DNA of 64,000 nucleotides from Gammaproteobacteria bacterium HGW-Gammaproteobacteria-1 (GCA_002840095.1 PGZL01000005.1:62001-126000); one strand, 5' to 3'; positions 18,618 to 30,004 are shown, numbered from the stretch's first letter. Notes: a model not told the origin generated them from the sequence alone. Translations and numbers: made by a program.

Positions 18618-18662
18618 GTGGCGATTCCTGGGGGGTGGCCTGTGGGCGGGGCGGGTATGCCG

Positions 18663-18691
18663 TTGTTGCGGAACGGTGATTATGGTATAAA
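18663..18691 (+). promoter_or_regulatory. Candidate promoter for rpsB-tsf
   Basis: A TTGTTG box at 18663-18668 and an extended -10 (TGG-TATAAA, 18683-18691) are separated by 17 nt. Transcription from here would start near 18698 and give a ~140-nt leader carrying the structured element upstream of rpsB. Assignment is by consensus only. Confidence 0.5.
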
Positions 18692-18741
18692 GCGCGGCTT
18701 CAATAGGCAAACCCGCATATTGAGATTTGAGTAAATCCGCA

Positions 18742-18809
18742 CACGCACCGTCACACTGGCCGGGGTGCCCCCAGGGTTGTAACCCGGAGGTCGGCCAGCG
18801 GGGTGCGTG
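18742..18809 (+). promoter_or_regulatory. Structured rpsB leader, probable S2 autoregulatory element
   Basis: The rpsB 5' leader can fold into stacked helices: CACGCACC (18742-18749) with GGTGCGTG (18802-18809), CTGGCC (18756-18761) with GGCCAG (18793-18798), and an apical GGGT/ACCC hairpin (18774-18785). S2 is known to repress rpsB-tsf through the leader in E. coli and the leader structure is conserved in gammaproteobacteria. That this element is the S2 site is inference from position and fold. Confidence 0.6.
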
Positions 18810-18839
18810 GAGGCCCAACCCTTGCAGGAGTTAGCAAAA

Positions 18840-19580
18840 ATGGCAAATGTGACCATGCGTCAAATGCTGGAAGCCGGTATTCATTTCGGCCACCAGACCC
18901 GTTACTGGAACCCGAAGATGGCCCCCTATATCTTCGGCGCCCGCAATAAAATCCACGTCGTCAACCTGGAAAAGACCGTCCCGCTGTTCAACGACGCGAT
19001 GAATTTCCTCGGTTCCATGTCCTCCAAGCGTGGCAACGTGCTGTTCGTCGGCACCAAGCGCCAGGCCCGTGACATCATCGCCGCTGAAGCCGCGCGTTGC
19101 GGCATGCCCTACGTCAACCACCGCTGGCTGGGCGGCATGCTGACCAACTTCAAGACCGTCAAGCAGTCCATCAAGCGCCTGAAGGACCTGGAGGCCATGG
19201 AGCAGGACGGCAGCATCAACCGCGTCTCCAAGAAGGAAGCCCTGCTGATGCGCCGCGAGATGGACAAGCTGCAGCGCAGCATCGGCGGCATCAAGGACAT
19301 GGCCGGCCTGCCCGACGCCCTGTTCATCGTCGACGTCGGCCACGAGAAGAATGCCATCGCCGAGGCCAAGACCCTGGGTATCCCGGTGATCGGTGTGGTT
19401 GATACCAACAACAGCCCCGACGGCGTCGACTACGTCATCCCCGGCAACGACGATGCCATCCGCGCCATCACCCTGTACGTGCAGAGTGCCGCCGACGCCA
19501 TCCTGGCCGGCAAGAGCGCCGTGGCCGCTGCCGCTCCGGGCGACGAGTTCGTCGAGGTGGACGAGGCCGCTGCCCGCTAA
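18840..19580 (+). CDS. rpsB: 30S ribosomal protein S2
   Basis: The 246-aa protein starts [20 protein letters not shown], with the family blocks [26 protein letters not shown] and the C-terminal [20 protein letters not shown]. The start at 18840 has GGAG at about -11 and matches the family; the upstream in-frame ATG at 18807 lies inside the leader fold. It is the first gene of rpsB-tsf-pyrH-frr. An intrinsic terminator follows, which should make tsf expression partly independent. Confidence 0.98.
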   Translation: MANVTMRQMLEAGIHFGHQTRYWNPKMAPYIFGARNKIHVVNLEKTVPLFNDAMNFLGSMSSKRGNVLFVGTKRQARDIIAAEAARCGMPYVNHRWLGGMLTNFKTVKQSIKRLKDLEAMEQDGSINRVSKKEALLMRREMDKLQRSIGGIKDMAGLPDALFIVDVGHEKNAIAEAKTLGIPVIGVVDTNNSPDGVDYVIPGNDDAIRAITLYVQSAADAILAGKSAVAAAAPGDEFVEVDEAAAR

Positions 19581-19602
19581 GCGGGACGCGCCCAGCTGAA
19601 AC

Positions 19603-19628
19603 AAAAAGGGGGCCTTGCCCCCTTTTTT
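19603..19628. terminator. Intrinsic terminator/attenuator between rpsB and tsf
   Basis: A 6-bp GC stem (GGGGGC at 19608-19613, GCCCCC at 19617-19622) with a 3-nt loop is flanked by five A on the left and six T on the right. It will terminate on the plus strand and could also do so on the minus strand. Between rpsB and tsf it should act as an attenuator that partly uncouples the two genes. Confidence 0.85.
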
Positions 19629-19694
19629 GAATGTATTGCCGAATTGGCGGCCGTGGCCGCCCACAGATTCTGATTTTCCAGAGAGGATTACGAG

Positions 19695-20582
19695 ATGGCT
19701 GAAATTACTGCTGCCCTGGTCAAGGACCTCCGCGAGCGCACCGGCGCCGGCATGATGGAGTGCAAGAAGGCCCTGACCGAAACCAACGGCGACGTCGAAG
19801 CCGCCATCGAACACATGCGCAAGGCCGGCATGGCCAAGGCCGACAAGAAGGCCGGTCGCACCGCTGCCGAAGGCCTGATCATCGTCAAGACCTCTGTCGA
19901 CGGCAAGCGCCTGGTCATGGTGGAAGTGAACTGCGAAACCGACTTCGTCACCAAGGGCGACGACTTCCGCAACTTCGTCGCTGCCGTGGGCGACACTGCG
20001 CTGGACTCCGGCGCCAACGACATCGATGCCCTGCTGGCCGCCAAGATGGCCGACGGCATGACCGTCGCCGACGCCACCAAGGCGCTGATCGCCAAGATCG
20101 GCGAAAACTCCGCCGTGCGCCGCATGGTGGCCTACAACAGCGACAACCTGCTGGTGAACTACCTGCACGGCACCCGCATCGGCGTGGTGGTCGAGCTGCA
20201 GGGCGGCAGCGCCGAGCTGGCCCGTGACGTCGCCATGCACATTGCCGCCAGCCGTCCGCAGTGCGTGTCCGAGGAGCAGGTGCCGGCCGAGATCATCGAG
20301 AAGGAACGCGAAATCTTCACCGCGCAGTCCGCTGACAGCGGCAAGCCCGCCGACATCATCGCCAAGATGGTCGACGGCCGCATCAAGAAGTTCCTCAAGG
20401 AAGTGACCCTGCTGGGCCAGCCCTTCGTCAAGAACCCGGACATCACCGTGGAGAAGCTGGTGAAGGACGCCGGCGCCAAGGTGATCGGCTTCACCCGCTT
20501 CGAAGTGGGCGAGGGCATCGAGAAGAAGAGCGTCAACTTCGCTGAAGAAGTGGCTGCCCAGGCCGCCGCGACGAGCAAGTAA
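19695..20582 (+). CDS. tsf: Elongation factor Ts
   Basis: Nucleotide exchange factor for EF-Tu. The 295-aa protein has the N-terminal UBA-like domain ([19 protein letters not shown]) and the TDFV exchange motif ([13 protein letters not shown]) near residue 80, then the dimerisation region. SD GAGAGGA lies upstream of the ATG. It follows rpsB after a terminator and precedes pyrH by 2 nt. Confidence 0.98.
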   Translation: MAEITAALVKDLRERTGAGMMECKKALTETNGDVEAAIEHMRKAGMAKADKKAGRTAAEGLIIVKTSVDGKRLVMVEVNCETDFVTKGDDFRNFVAAVGDTALDSGANDIDALLAAKMADGMTVADATKALIAKIGENSAVRRMVAYNSDNLLVNYLHGTRIGVVVELQGGSAELARDVAMHIAASRPQCVSEEQVPAEIIEKEREIFTAQSADSGKPADIIAKMVDGRIKKFLKEVTLLGQPFVKNPDITVEKLVKDAGAKVIGFTRFEVGEGIEKKSVNFAEEVAAQAAATSK

Positions 20583-20584
20583 CC

Positions 20585-21310
20585 ATGGGTGACGCCGCCA
20601 AACCGGTTTACCGTCGCATCCTGCTCAAGCTGAGCGGTGAGGCCCTGATGGGCAAGCAGGGCTTCGGTATCGATCCCGAGGTCGCCCAGCGCATCGCCCA
20701 GGAAATCGCCGCGGTAGTCAAGGCGGGGGCGCAGGTGGGCGTGGTGATCGGTGGCGGCAACATCTTCCGTGGCGTCAGCCTGGCGTCGTCCGGCATGGAC
20801 CGCGCCGCCGCCGATCAGATCGGCATGCTGGCCACGGTGATCAACTCCCTGAACATGCAGGGAGCGCTGGAGAAGGAGGGGGTGCAGGTGCGGGTGATGT
20901 CGGCGTTGCCGATTCCCGCCGTGTGCGAGGATTACGTGCGTCGCCGCGCCATCCGCCACCTGGAAAAGGGGCGGGTGGCGATTTTCGCCGCCGGTACCGG
21001 CAACCCCTTCTTCACCACCGATTCCGCCGCCAGTCTGCGCGGCATCGAGATCAACGCCGATCTGGTGCTCAAGGCCACCAAGGTGGACGGCGTCTACAGT
21101 GCGGACCCGGTGAAGGATCCCAATGCCACCCGCTACGCCCGTCTCAGCTATGACGAAGTGCTGGAGCGCAAGCTGGAAGTGATGGACGCCACCGCCATCG
21201 TGCTGTGCCGCGATCACGCCATGCCGTTGCGCGTGTTCAACATGAACAAGGCCGGGGCCCTGATGAACATCATGCTGGGGCAGGATGAGGGCACCCTGGT
21301 CGAAGCCTAG
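20585..21310 (+). CDS. pyrH: UMP kinase
   Basis: Phosphorylates UMP to UDP; hexameric bacterial enzyme of the amino-acid kinase family. The 241-aa protein has the N-terminal [11 protein letters not shown], the glycine-rich [10 protein letters not shown], and [15 protein letters not shown] with the acidic specificity residues. It starts 2 nt after the tsf stop, so it is probably translated in part by reinitiation. Confidence 0.97.
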   Translation: MGDAAKPVYRRILLKLSGEALMGKQGFGIDPEVAQRIAQEIAAVVKAGAQVGVVIGGGNIFRGVSLASSGMDRAAADQIGMLATVINSLNMQGALEKEGVQVRVMSALPIPAVCEDYVRRRAIRHLEKGRVAIFAAGTGNPFFTTDSAASLRGIEINADLVLKATKVDGVYSADPVKDPNATRYARLSYDEVLERKLEVMDATAIVLCRDHAMPLRVFNMNKAGALMNIMLGQDEGTLVEA

Positions 21311-21326
21311 GCCGTGGAGGAAATCC

Positions 21327-21884
21327 ATGATTAACGACATCAAGAAAGACGCCGAAGCACGCATGAAGAAGAGCGTGGATGCGCTCAAGGGCGAACTGAC
21401 CAAGCTGCGTACCGGTCGGGCCCATCCCAGCCTGCTGGAGCACATCAGCGTGGACTACTACGGGTCCATGGTGCCGCTGAGCCAGGTGGGCAATGTCGGC
21501 GTGGAGGATTCCCGTACCCTGACCATCACCCTGTGGGAACGCAACATGATCCAGGTGGTGGAGAAGGCCATCCTCACCTCCGACCTCGGGCTCAACCCGA
21601 ACAGCGCCGGCACCGTGATCCGCATTCCCATGCCGCCGCTCACCGAGGAACGGCGCCGCGAACTGACCAAAGTGGTGCGCCATGAGGGCGAGGGGGCCAA
21701 GGTCGCCATCCGCAATATCCGCCGCGACGCCAACAACGATCTCAAGGAGCTGCTCAAGTCCAAGGAGATCAGCGAGGACGACGAACGCCGCGGCCAGGAC
21801 GAAATCCAGAAACTCACCGACCGTTACATTGTCGAAGTCGACAAGGTGCTGGAAGCCAAGGAAAAGGACTTGATGGAGATTTAG
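21327..21884 (+). CDS. frr: Ribosome recycling factor
   Basis: The 185-aa protein splits post-termination ribosomes with EF-G. Family features are the [22 protein letters not shown]-terminal helix region, the domain II segment [17 protein letters not shown] and the long C-terminal helices with [11 protein letters not shown]. The start at 21327 has a perfect GGAGG SD. The stop codon touches the left arm of a repeat element that separates frr from uppS. Confidence 0.98.
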   Translation: MINDIKKDAEARMKKSVDALKGELTKLRTGRAHPSLLEHISVDYYGSMVPLSQVGNVGVEDSRTLTITLWERNMIQVVEKAILTSDLGLNPNSAGTVIRIPMPPLTEERRRELTKVVRHEGEGAKVAIRNIRRDANNDLKELLKSKEISEDDERRGQDEIQKLTDRYIVEVDKVLEAKEKDLMEI

Positions 21885-21998
21885 TTACAAGTGGCAAGTA
21901 GCAAGTGACAAGTTGCAAGAGAAGAAAAAGTCACTGGCTGGAAGCGTTCAACTACCGGAGTTTTCTGTCTTGAAACTTGAAACTTGCAACTTGTAACT
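21884..21998. repeat. CAAGTTG-word inverted element between frr and uppS
   Basis: The left arm (21884-21922) is a run of imperfect heptamers of the type GCAAGTG/ACAAGTT. The right arm (21969-21997) is the complement (CTTGAAACTTGAAACTTGC and on). They enclose ~46 nt of unrelated sequence. The left arm begins at the last base of the frr stop codon and the right arm ends 9 nt before the uppS ATG. It belongs to the same architectural class as the elements at 31241, 35748 and 40487, with a different word. Confidence 0.85.
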
Positions 21999-22006
21999 GG
22001 CCTTCC

Positions 22007-22759
22007 ATGCCCGATACCGCTGACTACTCCCGCAAGGTTCCCCGTCACGTCGCCATCATCATGGATGGCAATGGCCGCTGGGCGCGCAAGCGCGGCCTGC
22101 CGCGTTTTGCCGGCCACAAGGCCGGCATGGACAGCGTGCGCGCCGTGGTCAAGGTCTGCCTCAGCGAAGGCATCGAATGCCTGACCCTGTTCGCCTTCAG
22201 CAGTGAAAACTGGCGCCGCCCGGCGGAAGAGGTCGGACTGCTGATGAACCTGTTCATGGTCGCCCTCGATCATGAAGTCAAGAAGCTGCACAAGCACGGC
22301 GTACGCCTGCGTATCGTCGGTGACGTCAGCGCCTTCGCCCCCGAACTGCAGCAGCGCATCGTCGCGGCGGAACAGCTGACCGCAGGCAACACGGCCCTCA
22401 CCCTGATCATCGCCGCCAACTACGGCGGACGCTGGGACATTACCCAGGCGGCACGCAGTATCGCCGCAGAAGTGGCGCGCGGAGAATTGGACGCCGCCGA
22501 CATCACCCCGGAACTGATGCAGTCACAGCTGTCCCTCGCCGGCTTGCCGGAACCCGATCTCTTCATCCGCACCGGCGGCGAACAACGCATCAGCAATTTC
22601 CTGCTGTGGCAACTGGCCTATACCGAGCTGTATTTCACGCCGTTGCTGTGGCCCGAATTCGACGACAAGGCCTTCGCCGTCGCACTGGAGTCGTTTGCCG
22701 GCCGGCAACGCCGCTTCGGTCGTACCGACGAACAGGTGGAGCAAATGCGTGATGCTTAA
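22007..22759 (+). CDS. uppS: Undecaprenyl diphosphate synthase (cis-prenyltransferase)
   Basis: Makes C55-PP, the lipid carrier for peptidoglycan and O-antigen. The 250-aa protein has the catalytic Asp at D20 (IIMDGNGRWARKRG), the FSSENWRRP motif and the C-terminal RTGGEQRISNFLLWQ with the Glu/Arg pair. ATG at 22007 gives the family N-terminus, but no SD can be seen because the repeat element runs to within 9 nt of the start. It overlaps cdsA by 8 bp. Confidence 0.96.
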   Translation: MPDTADYSRKVPRHVAIIMDGNGRWARKRGLPRFAGHKAGMDSVRAVVKVCLSEGIECLTLFAFSSENWRRPAEEVGLLMNLFMVALDHEVKKLHKHGVRLRIVGDVSAFAPELQQRIVAAEQLTAGNTALTLIIAANYGGRWDITQAARSIAAEVARGELDAADITPELMQSQLSLAGLPEPDLFIRTGGEQRISNFLLWQLAYTELYFTPLLWPEFDDKAFAVALESFAGRQRRFGRTDEQVEQMRDA

Positions 22760-23573
22760 ACTGCGTGTGATCACGGCGCTGATTCTGGCGCCTCTCGCCA
22801 TCTGGGCTACGCTGGCGCTGCCTGGTCCCTGGTTTGCGGCGATGCTCGGTTTCATTTTCGTTTTGGGCGCATGGGAGTGGTCACGCCTGGCAGGCCTGCC
22901 GCACGTGGTCCTGCGCCACTTTTATGTGGCGATCTTCGTTGGCGTCATGATTGCACTGCTCAATCGCGACACGATCGGCTATCTGATGTTCTTCGTCGCC
23001 GCCGCCGGTGTGCTGTGGTGGTGCATCGCACTGGTTCTCGTGTTGCGTTTTCCGCACGGCAGTGCACTGTGGAAGCGATATCCCAGCCTAGTGAGTTTTG
23101 CCGGCATGCTGACCCTGCTGCCGGGCTGGATCAGCCTGGCTGGCCTGCAATGGCACACTGGGCCGCGCCACGCATTGTTCGTCATTCTGCTGATCTGGGG
23201 CGCGGATGTCGGCGCGTATTTTGCCGGTCATGCCTTCGGACGGCGCAAGCTGGCGCCAGAGGTCAGTCCCGGCAAGACTTGGGCCGGTGTCGGCGGTGCA
23301 ATAGCCTCTACCGTGGTCATCACGCTGGTTGGTACCCCGTTGCTCGGTTTGCCGCTGACGGCCCTTTCCTGGATGTTGCCCCTGACGCTGATTGTTGTGG
23401 CGGCGTCCGTCGTCGGTGATCTCACCGAGAGCATGTTCAAGCGGATCGCTGCGGTAAAGGATAGTGGCGGTCTGTTGCCGGGACATGGCGGTGTACTTGA
23501 CCGTATTGACAGTCTTACCGCGGCGGCCCCGGTGTTTGTATTTGGCTTCTTCCTTTGGCACGCGCTGTCATGA
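22752..23573 (+). CDS. cdsA: Phosphatidate cytidylyltransferase
   Basis: Makes CDP-diacylglycerol from phosphatidate and CTP in the inner membrane. The 273-aa protein is highly hydrophobic with about eight membrane segments. The C-terminal family signature is present ([19 protein letters not shown], followed by VLDRIDS). It starts inside the end of uppS (8-bp overlap) and its stop overlaps the dxr start (ATGA), so uppS-cdsA-dxr are translationally coupled. Confidence 0.95.
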   Translation: MLKLRVITALILAPLAIWATLALPGPWFAAMLGFIFVLGAWEWSRLAGLPHVVLRHFYVAIFVGVMIALLNRDTIGYLMFFVAAAGVLWWCIALVLVLRFPHGSALWKRYPSLVSFAGMLTLLPGWISLAGLQWHTGPRHALFVILLIWGADVGAYFAGHAFGRRKLAPEVSPGKTWAGVGGAIASTVVITLVGTPLLGLPLTALSWMLPLTLIVVAASVVGDLTESMFKRIAAVKDSGGLLPGHGGVLDRIDSLTAAAPVFVFGFFLWHALS

Positions 23574-24757
23574 TCGGCGTCACAATACTCGGTGCCACCG
23601 GTTCCATCGGGCGCAGCACGCTCGATGTGCTGGCCCGCCACGGTGATCGCTACCGGGTCATGGCGCTTACCGCCAACAGCCAGGTGGACCGGTTGTATGA
23701 ACAATGCCTGGAGTACCGGCCGCGCTATGCCGTGATGGCCGATGCCGCCGCGGCGGAGCAGCTGGTGCAGCGCCTGCGTTCGGTTGCCCCCGACATCGAA
23801 GTCCTCGCCGGCGTGGCCGGACTGGAACAGGTGGCGGCCATGCCCGAGGCGGAGTATGTCATGGCCGCCATCGTGGGTGCCGCCGGCCTTGCGCCGACGC
23901 TGGCCGCGGCGCGCGCCGGCAAGCGCGTGCTGCTGGCCAACAAGGAGGCGCTGGTGATGTCCGGCCGCCTTTTCATGGATGCGGTGCAGCGCAGCAATGC
24001 GGTGCTGCTGCCCATCGACAGCGAGCACAATGCCATCTTCCAGTGCATGCCGCGCGGTTTTGCCGGCGGCTTCGAGCAGGTGGGCGTGCGCCGCGTCCTG
24101 CTCACCGCCTCCGGCGGGCCGTTTCGCACCATGCCGCTGGAGCAGCTTGCCGGCGTGACCCCGGAACAGGCGGTGGCCCATCCCAACTGGAGCATGGGCC
24201 GCAAGATTTCCGTCGATTCCGCCACCATGATGAACAAGGGCCTGGAAGTGATCGAGGCCTGCTGGCTGTTCAATACGGTGCCGGCGCGGATTCAGGTGGT
24301 GCTGCACCCGCAGAGCGTGATTCATTCCATGGTCGAATATGTCGACGGTTCGGTACTGGCGCAGCTGGGCAATCCCGACATGCGCACGCCCATCGCCCAT
24401 GCCCTGGCCTGGCCGGAGCGCATGGAGTCGGGCGTCGACAGTCTCGACATGTTCAGCGTGGCGCGCCTGGATTTCAGCGCCCCTGACCTGAACCGGTTCC
24501 CCTGCCTGCGTCTGGCGGTGGAAGCCATGGAGGCGGGTGGTACCAGTTCCGCCATCCTCAATGCCGCCAATGAGATCGCGGTGGAATCCTTTCTGCAACG
24601 ACGCATCCCCTATACCGCCATCCCGCAAATCATCGAAGCCGTGCTGGCGGAAACCACTGCCCATGGCGCGGAAACACTGGAGCAGATCCTGGCCGACGAT
24701 GCCGCGGCACGGGCCGCCGCCGAGCGGCAGGTGGGCCTGCGGAGAGTGACGCACTGA
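23570..24757 (+). CDS. dxr: 1-deoxy-D-xylulose 5-phosphate reductoisomerase
   Basis: Second step of the MEP isoprenoid pathway, NADPH-dependent. The 395-aa protein has the nucleotide motif GATGSIG at residues 8-14, [11 protein letters not shown], the metal and substrate motif [11 protein letters not shown] near 150, and [20 protein letters not shown] at 23570 overlaps the cdsA stop; an in-frame TTG at 23555 is less likely. Other MEP genes in the window are ispD and ispF. Confidence 0.97.
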   Translation: MIGVTILGATGSIGRSTLDVLARHGDRYRVMALTANSQVDRLYEQCLEYRPRYAVMADAAAAEQLVQRLRSVAPDIEVLAGVAGLEQVAAMPEAEYVMAAIVGAAGLAPTLAAARAGKRVLLANKEALVMSGRLFMDAVQRSNAVLLPIDSEHNAIFQCMPRGFAGGFEQVGVRRVLLTASGGPFRTMPLEQLAGVTPEQAVAHPNWSMGRKISVDSATMMNKGLEVIEACWLFNTVPARIQVVLHPQSVIHSMVEYVDGSVLAQLGNPDMRTPIAHALAWPERMESGVDSLDMFSVARLDFSAPDLNRFPCLRLAVEAMEAGGTSSAILNAANEIAVESFLQRRIPYTAIPQIIEAVLAETTAHGAETLEQILADDAAARAAAERQVGLRRVTH

Positions 24758-26124
24758 TGCTGGATTTCCTGCTCACACCGTTGATGTTCGTCGTTGCCAT
24801 CAGTGTGCTGATCGCGGTGCATGAATTCGGCCACTTCTGGGTGGCGCGGCGCATGGGCGTCAAGGTGCTGCGCTACTCCATCGGCTTCGGCAAGCCCCTG
24901 TGGGTGCGGCGCAGCGGCGTCGACCAGACGGAGTATGTCATCGCCGCCATTCCGCTCGGCGGCTACGTCAAGATGCTGGACGAGCGCGAAGGCGAAGTGG
25001 CGCCGGAAGAATTGCCGCGCGCCTTCAACCGCCAGCCGCTGGCCAAACGCGCCGCCATCGTGGCGGCCGGACCGATCTTCAATCTGCTGTTTGCCGTGCT
25101 GGCGTACTGGCTGATGTTCATCAGCGGCATGCCGGGCGTGCGGCCGCTCATCGGCGAACTGGAGCCGTCCAGCCTGGCGTATCAGGCAGGGCTGCGCGCG
25201 GAACAGGAAGTACTCGCCGTGGACGGACAGGCCACGCCGACCTGGGGGGCGGTACTCGATTCCCTGCTGCCCTACACCCTGCGCAAGGAAGCCGTGACCA
25301 TTACGGTCAGCGACGGCGGTACCGAATATGATTTCCGCCTGCCGCTGGAACAGTTGCAGGGCGAGGTCGACGCCGCCACGTTCACCAAGGTGATTGGTCT
25401 GCAGCCGTTCCGGCCGCGCATTGCGCCGGTACTGGATGAGATCACGGCCGGATCGGCCGCCGCTGCCGCCGGGCTGCGCACGGGTGACGAAATTCTCGCC
25501 ATCGACGGTGTGGCCGTCGAGGACTGGGAGCGTTTCGTGCTCAAGGTACGGGATCATGCCGACACCACGTTGATGTTCAGTGTCCGGCGCGGCGGTGAAG
25601 TGCTTGAAATACCTGTGCGCCCGGCGGCGCACAAGACCGCCGCCGGCGTGGTGGGGCGTATCGGCGCCAGTGTGCGGGTGGACGAACACTTGAACGAGCG
25701 TCTGCGCACCGAATGGCGGCTGGGGCCGCTGGCGGCGGCCGGCGCGGCCCTGGAAAAGACCTGGAGCATGTCCACGCTCACCCTGCGCATGCTGGGTGAA
25801 ATGGTGGTAGGCAAGGTGTCCATGGAGAACATCAGCGGCCCCATCACCATCGCGGTGTATGCCAAGAGTTCCGCCCTGGCGGGCCTGGCGCAATTCCTCG
25901 GCTTCCTGGCCATCGTCAGCATCAGCCTGGGGGTCTTGAACCTGTTGCCGGTACCGATCCTGGACGGCGGCCACCTGCTGTTTTACGCGATCGAAATGAT
26001 CAAGGGCAGTCCTGTTTCCGAACGTACCGAAGCCGTTGCCGCACGCATCGGCATCATGCTGATCCTGATGCTGATGTCGCTCGCGCTCTATAACGACCTG
26101 GCGCGCCTGATGGGGGGAGAATGA
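24757..26124 (+). CDS. rseP: RseP site-2 protease (RIP metalloprotease)
   Basis: Inner-membrane zinc protease that performs the second cut of the anti-sigma factor RseA in the sigma-E envelope stress response. The 455-aa protein has H22-E23-F24-G25-H26 in TM1, two periplasmic PDZ domains (~115-190 and ~205-290), and the C-terminal [11 protein letters not shown] motif with the third zinc ligand Asp. Its start shares one base with the dxr stop and its end overlaps bamA by 4 bp. Confidence 0.96.
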   Translation: MLDFLLTPLMFVVAISVLIAVHEFGHFWVARRMGVKVLRYSIGFGKPLWVRRSGVDQTEYVIAAIPLGGYVKMLDEREGEVAPEELPRAFNRQPLAKRAAIVAAGPIFNLLFAVLAYWLMFISGMPGVRPLIGELEPSSLAYQAGLRAEQEVLAVDGQATPTWGAVLDSLLPYTLRKEAVTITVSDGGTEYDFRLPLEQLQGEVDAATFTKVIGLQPFRPRIAPVLDEITAGSAAAAAGLRTGDEILAIDGVAVEDWERFVLKVRDHADTTLMFSVRRGGEVLEIPVRPAAHKTAAGVVGRIGASVRVDEHLNERLRTEWRLGPLAAAGAALEKTWSMSTLTLRMLGEMVVGKVSMENISGPITIAVYAKSSALAGLAQFLGFLAIVSISLGVLNLLPVPILDGGHLLFYAIEMIKGSPVSERTEAVAARIGIMLILMLMSLALYNDLARLMGGE

Positions 26125-28424
26125 AGAAGAACAACCCGAAACTGGCGCGGGCCGTGGCACTGGTTTGTGCCGCGCTGCCGCTATCCGCCTGGGCCCTGGA
26201 GCCCTTTGTGGTGGAGGATATCCGCGTCGAGGGTTTGCAGCGTATTTCCATTGGCACGGTGTTCAACTATCTGCCGCTCAAGCGCGGCGATACCGTGAAC
26301 GACAGCGCAACGGTGGAAGCCATTCAGGCCCTGTACCGCACTGGATTCTTCAAGGATGTGGTGCTGGAGCGGGAAGGCGACACGCTGGTGGTGTTCGTGG
26401 CGGAGCGTCCCGCCATCTCCGCCATCACCATCGAGGGCAACAAGAGCATACCCACCGACCAGTTGCTGGAAAATCTCAAGCGCATCGGTTTCGCGGAAGG
26501 GCGGGTGTTCGATCACTCCATGCTGGACAAGGTGGAGCAGGAACTGAAGCGGCAATACCTGGCCATGGGCAAGTACGGCATGCGCCTGAAGTCCACCATT
26601 ACGCCGGAGGAGCGCAACCGCGCCGCGGTCCGCATCGATGTCGCGGAAGGCGACGTGGCCACCATCTACCGTATCAATATCGTGGGTAACGCGGCCTTTT
26701 CCGATGAGGAGCTGCTGCGGCATTTCGAGCTGGGCCCGGCACCGGCCTTTTCGCTGTTCAGCGACAAGGACAAGTATTCCAAGCAGAAGCTGGCCGGCGA
26801 CCTGGAGACCCTGCGCTCCTGGTATCTCGACCGCGGCTACATCAACTTCAAGATCGACTCCACCCAGGTTTCCATCACGCCGGACTACGAGCACATCTAC
26901 GTCACCGTCAACGTGAGCGAAGGCGAACGCTATACGGTGGGCGACGTGAAGATGGCGGGGGAGAGCATCGTTCCGCACGAGGTGTTGCGCACCCTGGTCA
27001 GCATCCAGCCGGGCGATACCTTCTCGCGCCGGAAGATCACCGAAAGCACGGCACGCATCAGTGAGCGTCTCGGCGACGAGGGTTACGCCTTCGCCAACGT
27101 CAATGCCATGCCGGAACTGGACGAGGCCAAAAAGGAAGTCACGTTGACCTTCTTCGTCGACCCCGGCAAGCGCGTCTACGTGCGCCGCGTCAACGTGTTC
27201 GGCAACGCCAAGACGCAGGACGAGGTGATCCGCCGCGAGCTGCGGCAGATGGAAGGCGCCTGGATTTCCACCGATCGCATCAAACGCTCGCGCACCCGCC
27301 TGGAGAAACTCAGCTTCATCCAGGGCGTGAACGTGGAGACGCCGGCCGTGCCCGGCACCCCCGATCAGGTGGATGTGAATTACACGGTGCAGGAACGTGA
27401 TGCCTTCGGCAGCCTGAACTTCGGCGTCGGCTACGGCGATTCACAGGGGCTGCTGTTCAACGCCAGTGTGTCGCAGGACAACTTCCTCGGTACGGGACAG
27501 CGCTATAGCGTCGAACTGAACAACAGCAAAGTGTCGACCGTGTACAGCCTCAACCTGGTGGACCCCTATTACACCATGGACGGTGTCAGCCGCACGCTGA
27601 ATTTCTTCTATCGCACCACCGATGCCGGCCAGGCCAGCCTGTCCTATTACGCCGCCGACAGCTATGGCGCCGGCATCGGCTTCGGCATCCCCATCGCCGA
27701 ATTCGACACAGTCCGCGTCGGCGCCGACTACGAACATACCCTCCTGAAGAACGTCGATGCCTCGTCGCTGCAAATCCAGGACTTCGTGGCCGACAATGGC
27801 GACACCTTCGAGGCTTACAAGCTGAATACCAGCTGGACCCGCGACAGCCGCAACCGCTTCCTGTTTCCCTCGTCCGGCCAGCTGATCACCCTGGGGGCCG
27901 AGGTGGCCCTGCCGGCCGGCAGTCTGCAGTTCTACAAGCTGAACTACCGCCACAAGGCATTTTTCCCGCTGAGCGAGTCGGTGACCTTTACCGGCGGCGG
28001 CGAACTCAGCTATGGCCACAGCTACGGCGACCTCAGCGGCAACCTGCCGCCCTTCGAGCGCTATTACGCCGGCGGCGCCCGTACCGTACGTGGTTTCCGG
28101 GCCAGCAACCTGGGGCCCAAGGACGAATTCGACAACCCCGTGGGCGGCAATGCCCGCATTGTGGGCAACCTGGAGTTGATTTTGCCCGGACCCTTTGGGG
28201 AGAATAGCAATTCGATACGGCTGGGGGCCTTCCTCGACGCCGGTAACGTGTACGATACCGACAGCGAAAAGGTGGATTTGGGCGAATTGCGCTATGCCAC
28301 GGGCGTGTCCCTGTACTGGATGACCCCGGTGGGCGCCATGACCTTCACCCTGGCCAAGGCGCTCAACGCCAAGGACGGGGATAATACCGAAGGCTTCCAG
28401 TTCAATCTGGGCACACTCTATTGA
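26121..28424 (+). CDS. bamA: Outer membrane protein assembly factor BamA
   Basis: Core beta-barrel of the BAM complex that inserts outer-membrane proteins. The 767-aa protein has a signal peptide ending near ALPLSAWA, five POTRA domains (~25-420, the first opening with [14 protein letters not shown]), and a C-terminal 16-strand barrel. The barrel has the loop-6 RTVRGFRAS motif and a C-terminal beta-signal ending in Tyr (FQFNLGTLY). SD GGGGGGAG precedes the ATG, which overlaps rseP. The substrate chaperone gene skp follows. Confidence 0.97.
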   Translation: MKKNNPKLARAVALVCAALPLSAWALEPFVVEDIRVEGLQRISIGTVFNYLPLKRGDTVNDSATVEAIQALYRTGFFKDVVLEREGDTLVVFVAERPAISAITIEGNKSIPTDQLLENLKRIGFAEGRVFDHSMLDKVEQELKRQYLAMGKYGMRLKSTITPEERNRAAVRIDVAEGDVATIYRINIVGNAAFSDEELLRHFELGPAPAFSLFSDKDKYSKQKLAGDLETLRSWYLDRGYINFKIDSTQVSITPDYEHIYVTVNVSEGERYTVGDVKMAGESIVPHEVLRTLVSIQPGDTFSRRKITESTARISERLGDEGYAFANVNAMPELDEAKKEVTLTFFVDPGKRVYVRRVNVFGNAKTQDEVIRRELRQMEGAWISTDRIKRSRTRLEKLSFIQGVNVETPAVPGTPDQVDVNYTVQERDAFGSLNFGVGYGDSQGLLFNASVSQDNFLGTGQRYSVELNNSKVSTVYSLNLVDPYYTMDGVSRTLNFFYRTTDAGQASLSYYAADSYGAGIGFGIPIAEFDTVRVGADYEHTLLKNVDASSLQIQDFVADNGDTFEAYKLNTSWTRDSRNRFLFPSSGQLITLGAEVALPAGSLQFYKLNYRHKAFFPLSESVTFTGGGELSYGHSYGDLSGNLPPFERYYAGGARTVRGFRASNLGPKDEFDNPVGGNARIVGNLELILPGPFGENSNSIRLGAFLDAGNVYDTDSEKVDLGELRYATGVSLYWMTPVGAMTFTLAKALNAKDGDNTEGFQFNLGTLY

Positions 28425-28435
28425 GGAGCGAAACC

Positions 28436-28972
28436 TTGAACAGAATCTCTCTATGGGCGTTGCTGGGTTTGTGCCTGCTGCTGGCTTCCGCCAATGCTGC
28501 CGCCGCCGAGGCGCGGGTGGGATTCGTCAATACGCCGCGGGTCCTGGAGCAGGCGCCGCAGGCCAAGGTGGCGCGGGAGCGGCTGGAGCAGGAGTTCGCG
28601 CCCCGCGACAGCGAACTGGCTGCGGCACAGAAGACGCTCAAGGGGCAGGAAGAGAAGCTGGCGCGCGACGGCGCCATCATGAGCGAGGAGGAACGCCGCA
28701 GGCTGGAGCGGGAAGTGCTCACCCAGCAGCGTGATCTCAAGCGCGCGCGCGAAGCCTTTACCGAAGACCTCAACCTGCGCCGTAACGAGGAATTCGCCCG
28801 CATGCAGCGCGAAGTGGGCGATGCCATCGTCGCCATCGCCAAGCAGGACGGCTACGACCTGATCTTCGAAACCGGCGTGGTATACGCCAGCGAGCGGGTG
28901 GATCTTACCGAGCGGGTGCTGGGATTGTTGCGCCAGCAGTTCGAGGCCCAGACCAAGAAAAAAGCCAAGTGA
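28436..28972 (+). CDS. skp: Periplasmic chaperone Skp (OmpH)
   Basis: The 178-aa protein has a signal peptide (LWALLGLCLLLASANAAAA) and a mature part opening with ARVGFVNTPRVLEQ, then a long charged coiled coil (~45-130) that forms the tentacles, and the C-terminal dimer strand. It carries unfolded outer-membrane proteins to BAM. The start is TTG at 28436, supported by GAGGAG 8 nt upstream; no ATG is available in a suitable place. It overlaps lpxD by 4 bp. Confidence 0.92.
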   Translation: MNRISLWALLGLCLLLASANAAAAEARVGFVNTPRVLEQAPQAKVARERLEQEFAPRDSELAAAQKTLKGQEEKLARDGAIMSEEERRRLEREVLTQQRDLKRAREAFTEDLNLRRNEEFARMQREVGDAIVAIAKQDGYDLIFETGVVYASERVDLTERVLGLLRQQFEAQTKKKAK

Positions 28973-30000
28973 GCTATACCCTCGCGGAACTGGCCCGGCG
29001 CGTCGGTGCGCGCCCGGTGGGTGACGGCGAGTGCATCATTACCGGCGTGGCCACGCTGACCGCCGCCGCGCCCGGTACCATCACTTTTCTGACCAACCCA
29101 CGCTACCGCAAGCATCTGCAGGCCACCGCCGCGTCCGCCGTCATCCTCCGCGAGGACGACCTTTCTTTCTGTCCGGTTAATGCCCTGGTGGCAGCCAATC
29201 CGCATCTCGCCTATGCGAAAGTCGCTGCCCTGTTTGCGCCGCTGCCGGATGCGGCAGCGGGTGTCCACCCGTCTGCGGTGGTGGCTGCGACGGCTCACAT
29301 CGATGCGTCGGCCAGTATCGGCCCGCACTGCGTCGTCGGGGCGGACTGCCGTATCGGTGCCGGCGCGGTGATCGGACCCGGTTGCGTGCTGGAGCACGAC
29401 GTCAGCATCGGCGCCGGGACCCGCTTGGTCGCCAACGTCTCCGTTTACTACGGTTGCCGCATCGGCGCCCGTGGCCTGATCCACGCCGGTGCGGTGATCG
29501 GTTCCGACGGTTTCGGCTTTGCCCACGATCGCGGTGCGTGGGTCAAGGTGCCGCAACTGGGCGCGGTGATCATTGGCGACGACGTCGAGGTGGGCGCCAA
29601 TACCAGCGTCGACCGCGGCGCCGTGGAGGACACGGTGATCGAAGATGGGGTCAAGCTGGATAACCAGATCCAGGTGGCGCACAATGTGCGCGTCGGTGCG
29701 CACACCGCCATGGCAGGTTGTGTCGGCGTGGCCGGCAGCGCCGTCATCGGCAAGCACTGCGCCATCGGCGGCGGTGCCGGTATCCTCGGCCACCTGGAAA
29801 TCGCCGACGGCGTGACGGTCACGGCCATGTCGCTGGTGACGAAATCGCTCAAGGAACCCGGCGTCTACTCCTCCGGCACACCGCTGGAACGCAGCGAGCA
29901 GTGGCACAAGAACACCGTACGCTTCAAGCAGCTGGACGACATGGCGCGGCGGCTGAAGCAGCTGGAAAAAGAACTGGATGAACTGAAGAAGAAAGGGTAG
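28969..30000 (+). CDS. lpxD: UDP-3-O-acylglucosamine N-acyltransferase LpxD
   Basis: Third step of lipid A synthesis, adding the N-linked 3-hydroxyacyl chain at C2. The 343-aa protein has an N-terminal uridine-binding domain (~1-100), a left-handed beta-helix of hexapeptide repeats (~105-290) and a C-terminal helix ending in Lys. The catalytic His is H238 in QVAHNVRVG. The start is GTG at 28969, overlapping the skp stop. In this genome the acceptor may be the 2,3-diamino sugar made by GnnA and GnnB. Confidence 0.95.
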   Translation: MSYTLAELARRVGARPVGDGECIITGVATLTAAAPGTITFLTNPRYRKHLQATAASAVILREDDLSFCPVNALVAANPHLAYAKVAALFAPLPDAAAGVHPSAVVAATAHIDASASIGPHCVVGADCRIGAGAVIGPGCVLEHDVSIGAGTRLVANVSVYYGCRIGARGLIHAGAVIGSDGFGFAHDRGAWVKVPQLGAVIIGDDVEVGANTSVDRGAVEDTVIEDGVKLDNQIQVAHNVRVGAHTAMAGCVGVAGSAVIGKHCAIGGGAGILGHLEIADGVTVTAMSLVTKSLKEPGVYSSGTPLERSEQWHKNTVRFKQLDDMARRLKQLEKELDELKKKG

Positions 30001-30004
30001 TGCT

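Noticed and set aside
18618-18818. N-terminal extension of map to 18818
   Set aside because: It runs through the rpsB promoter and leader; the family start MSVTIKTPEEVEKM at 18617 has its own SD.
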